A DNA stretch of 7,471 nt from Candidatus Cloacimonadota bacterium (GTDB lineage: Bacteria > Cloacimonadota > Cloacimonadia > JGIOTU-2): positions 1-7,471 of the forward strand of contig JACNJG010000089.1 of NCBI GenBank assembly GCA_014382685.1, given 5' to 3'. This document shows positions 6,533 through 7,471 of the stretch, piece by piece. Numbering within the stretch: the stretch's first letter is position 1; each line of letters opens with the position of its first letter. The notes under the pieces were generated by a model. The model saw nothing but the letters and a program-made list of their open reading frames with translations, was not told the DNA's origin and ran no database searches. Both the position numbers and the translations under genes were made by a program.

Positions 6533-7360
6533 ATGGAAACAAAAATAGCGGTTTTTAAAGGTGAAGATGTAAGAAGAACTATTTATAATCATGAATGGTG
6601 GTTTTCAATTATCGATATTATTGAGGTTCTAACCGGTTCTAATCGAGCAAGAAAATATTGGGGAGACCTCAAGAAAAAATTAATTGATGAGGGTTACTTT
6701 GAAGTGTCCGAAAAAATCGGACAGTTGAAATTACAGGCTACGGATGGGAAAATGAGAAATACGGATTGTGCCAATACAGAAACTCTTTTTCGTATAATTC
6801 AAACAATTCCATCACCAAAAGCTGAACCTTTCAAACGCTGGCTGGCAAAAGTGGGTTACGAGAGAGTAAAAGAGATAGATGACCCTGAACTGGCAACCAA
6901 AAGAACAAGAGCATTATATAAGGCAAAAGGTTATTCCGACGATTGGATAGAGAAACGAATGCGCGGAATTGCGATTCGAGAAGAACTTACTGATGAGTGG
7001 AAGAATCGCTGCGCAAAAGAGCAAAAAGAATATTCCATACTTACAGCCGAAATATCTAAAGCAGCTTTTGGAGTAACTCCCTCTCAATATAAAGATTTAA
7101 AAGGATTGAACCGTGAAAATCTGCGTGATCATATGAACGATCTGGAATTGATCTTTTCGATGTTAGGAGAAGCTTCGACTACAGAAATCACTCGCAATCG
7201 TGATGCAAAAAGATTTCCGGAACTTAAAAAAGCCGCAAAAGACGGTGGGAATGTAGCTGGTATTGCCCGTAAAAAATTGGAAGAAGAAAGCGGAAAGAAA
7301 GTTGTTTCAAAACAGAATTATTTGAATGAACCGGAAGATAAAAAACTTTTGGATGAATAA
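6533..7360 (+). CDS. Bro-N domain / DinD-like protein
   Basis: This 275-aa protein starts with a Bro-N (BRO/antirepressor) DNA-binding domain: NHEWWFSIIDIIEVL at about 19-33, a basic middle part, then NTETLFRIIQTIPSPKAEPF and RWLAKVG ending near residue 108. The helical remainder contains RGIAIREELTDEW and GEASTTEI, which I recognise from proteins annotated as DNA-damage-inducible protein D. E. coli DinD is LexA-regulated and affects RecA, but most relatives are uncharacterised and often sit in phage or restriction loci. AGGAG at 6523-6527 is 5 nt before the ATG. The gene begins 31 nt after the helicase stop and ends 16 nt before the next start, so all three are probably one transcript. Its place suggests a regulator or accessory DNA-binding factor of the defence cassette. 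I see no clear LexA box nearby. Confidence 0.85.
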   Translation: METKIAVFKGEDVRRTIYNHEWWFSIIDIIEVLTGSNRARKYWGDLKKKLIDEGYFEVSEKIGQLKLQATDGKMRNTDCANTETLFRIIQTIPSPKAEPFKRWLAKVGYERVKEIDDPELATKRTRALYKAKGYSDDWIEKRMRGIAIREELTDEWKNRCAKEQKEYSILTAEISKAAFGVTPSQYKDLKGLNRENLRDHMNDLELIFSMLGEASTTEITRNRDAKRFPELKKAAKDGGNVAGIARKKLEEESGKKVVSKQNYLNEPEDKKLLDE

Positions 7361-7376
7361 ATAAAAGAGGAATGTT

Positions 7377-7424
7377 ATGACTATTAATTTCAATGCATCA
7401 TACAATCGAGAAAATTGGCTTTGA
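7377..7424 (+). CDS. Start of a third cassette gene, truncated (possible DNA methyltransferase)
   Basis: GAGGA at 7367-7371 stands 5 nt before an ATG at 7377, only 16 nt after the DinD-like gene. The frame reads MTINFNASYNRENWL and meets TGA at 7422-7424. The sequence up to 7416 is unique, but from 7417 it is the 55-bp copy of ALDH sequence, so only about 13 codons are native and the stop is imported. The SD and spacing mark a real gene start. The N-terminus (SYNRENWL) reminds me of Eco57I-like restriction-modification methylases that pair with such helicases, and a methylase would complete the cassette, but 13 residues cannot prove it. Confidence 0.5.
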   Translation: MTINFNASYNRENWL

Positions 7425-7471
7425 TGAAATGACACAACCGCAGGTCATTGTGAATGATATCCTTCCTTTTG
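7417..7471 (+). repeat. 55-bp direct repeat, terminal copy
   Basis: These are the last 55 bases of the window and are identical to 2895-2949. They lie in a different frame from the gene starting at 7377 and break it. In the ALDH frame a short open run starts at an ATG at 7393, but it has no SD and begins deep in the ALDH C-terminus. The copy is most likely an assembly-graph overlap or a chimeric join, not a real duplication. Confidence 0.97.

Noticed and set aside
7393..7471. A second ALDH gene starting at the ATG at 7393 in the ALDH frame
   Set aside because: It would start within the last part of the ALDH fold, lacks an SD and depends on the 55-bp terminal copy. The ATG at 7377 with GAGGA is the credible start here.

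Overview
This AT-rich 7.5 kb bacterial window looks like a complete or near-complete assembly contig. It carries four readable genes and the first codons of a fifth, all on the + strand. Every gene start has a Shine-Dalgarno motif (AGGA, GAGGA or AGGAG). That argues against typical Bacteroidota, which rarely use SD motifs. The protein families, short dispersed palindromes and base composition would suit an uncultivated FCB-like lineage such as Cloacimonadota. This placement is an inference from general knowledge and is weak.

Region 1 (1-692): a small GIY-YIG nuclease gene runs into a decayed tRNA-Asn(GTT)-like sequence, so its last codons and stop lie inside the tRNA remnant. A non-coding stretch of about 400 bp follows, dense with small palindromes, hairpins and a diverged direct repeat. 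Two palindromes are related, lie in opposite orientation and show a compensatory base-pair change.

Region 2 (693-3104): one open frame fuses a short-chain dehydrogenase (SDR, resembling the 17beta-HSD11/retinol dehydrogenase group) to an aldehyde dehydrogenase (ALDH). The fusion point is a run of nine A, followed at once by an SD and an in-frame ATG. Gain or loss of one A would end the SDR at this point, so the locus looks like two coupled genes that are fused here by an indel, by slippage or by sequencing error. Together the two activities could oxidise an alcohol to an aldehyde and then to an acid.

Region 3 (3223-7416): a lower-GC cassette that looks like a restriction or defence operon. 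It encodes a 1092-aa protein with an N-terminal phospholipase-D-type nuclease domain and a complete SNF2-like helicase, then a Bro-N/DinD-like protein, then the first codons of a third gene that might be a DNA methyltransferase.

Region 4 (7417-7471): the last 55 bp are an exact copy of 2895-2949 inside the ALDH gene, and they interrupt the third cassette gene after about 13 codons. A repeat of exactly 55 bp at a sequence end is best explained as an assembly-graph or chimera artefact (55 is a common assembler k-mer). A real 4522-bp tandem duplication or circle is the alternative.
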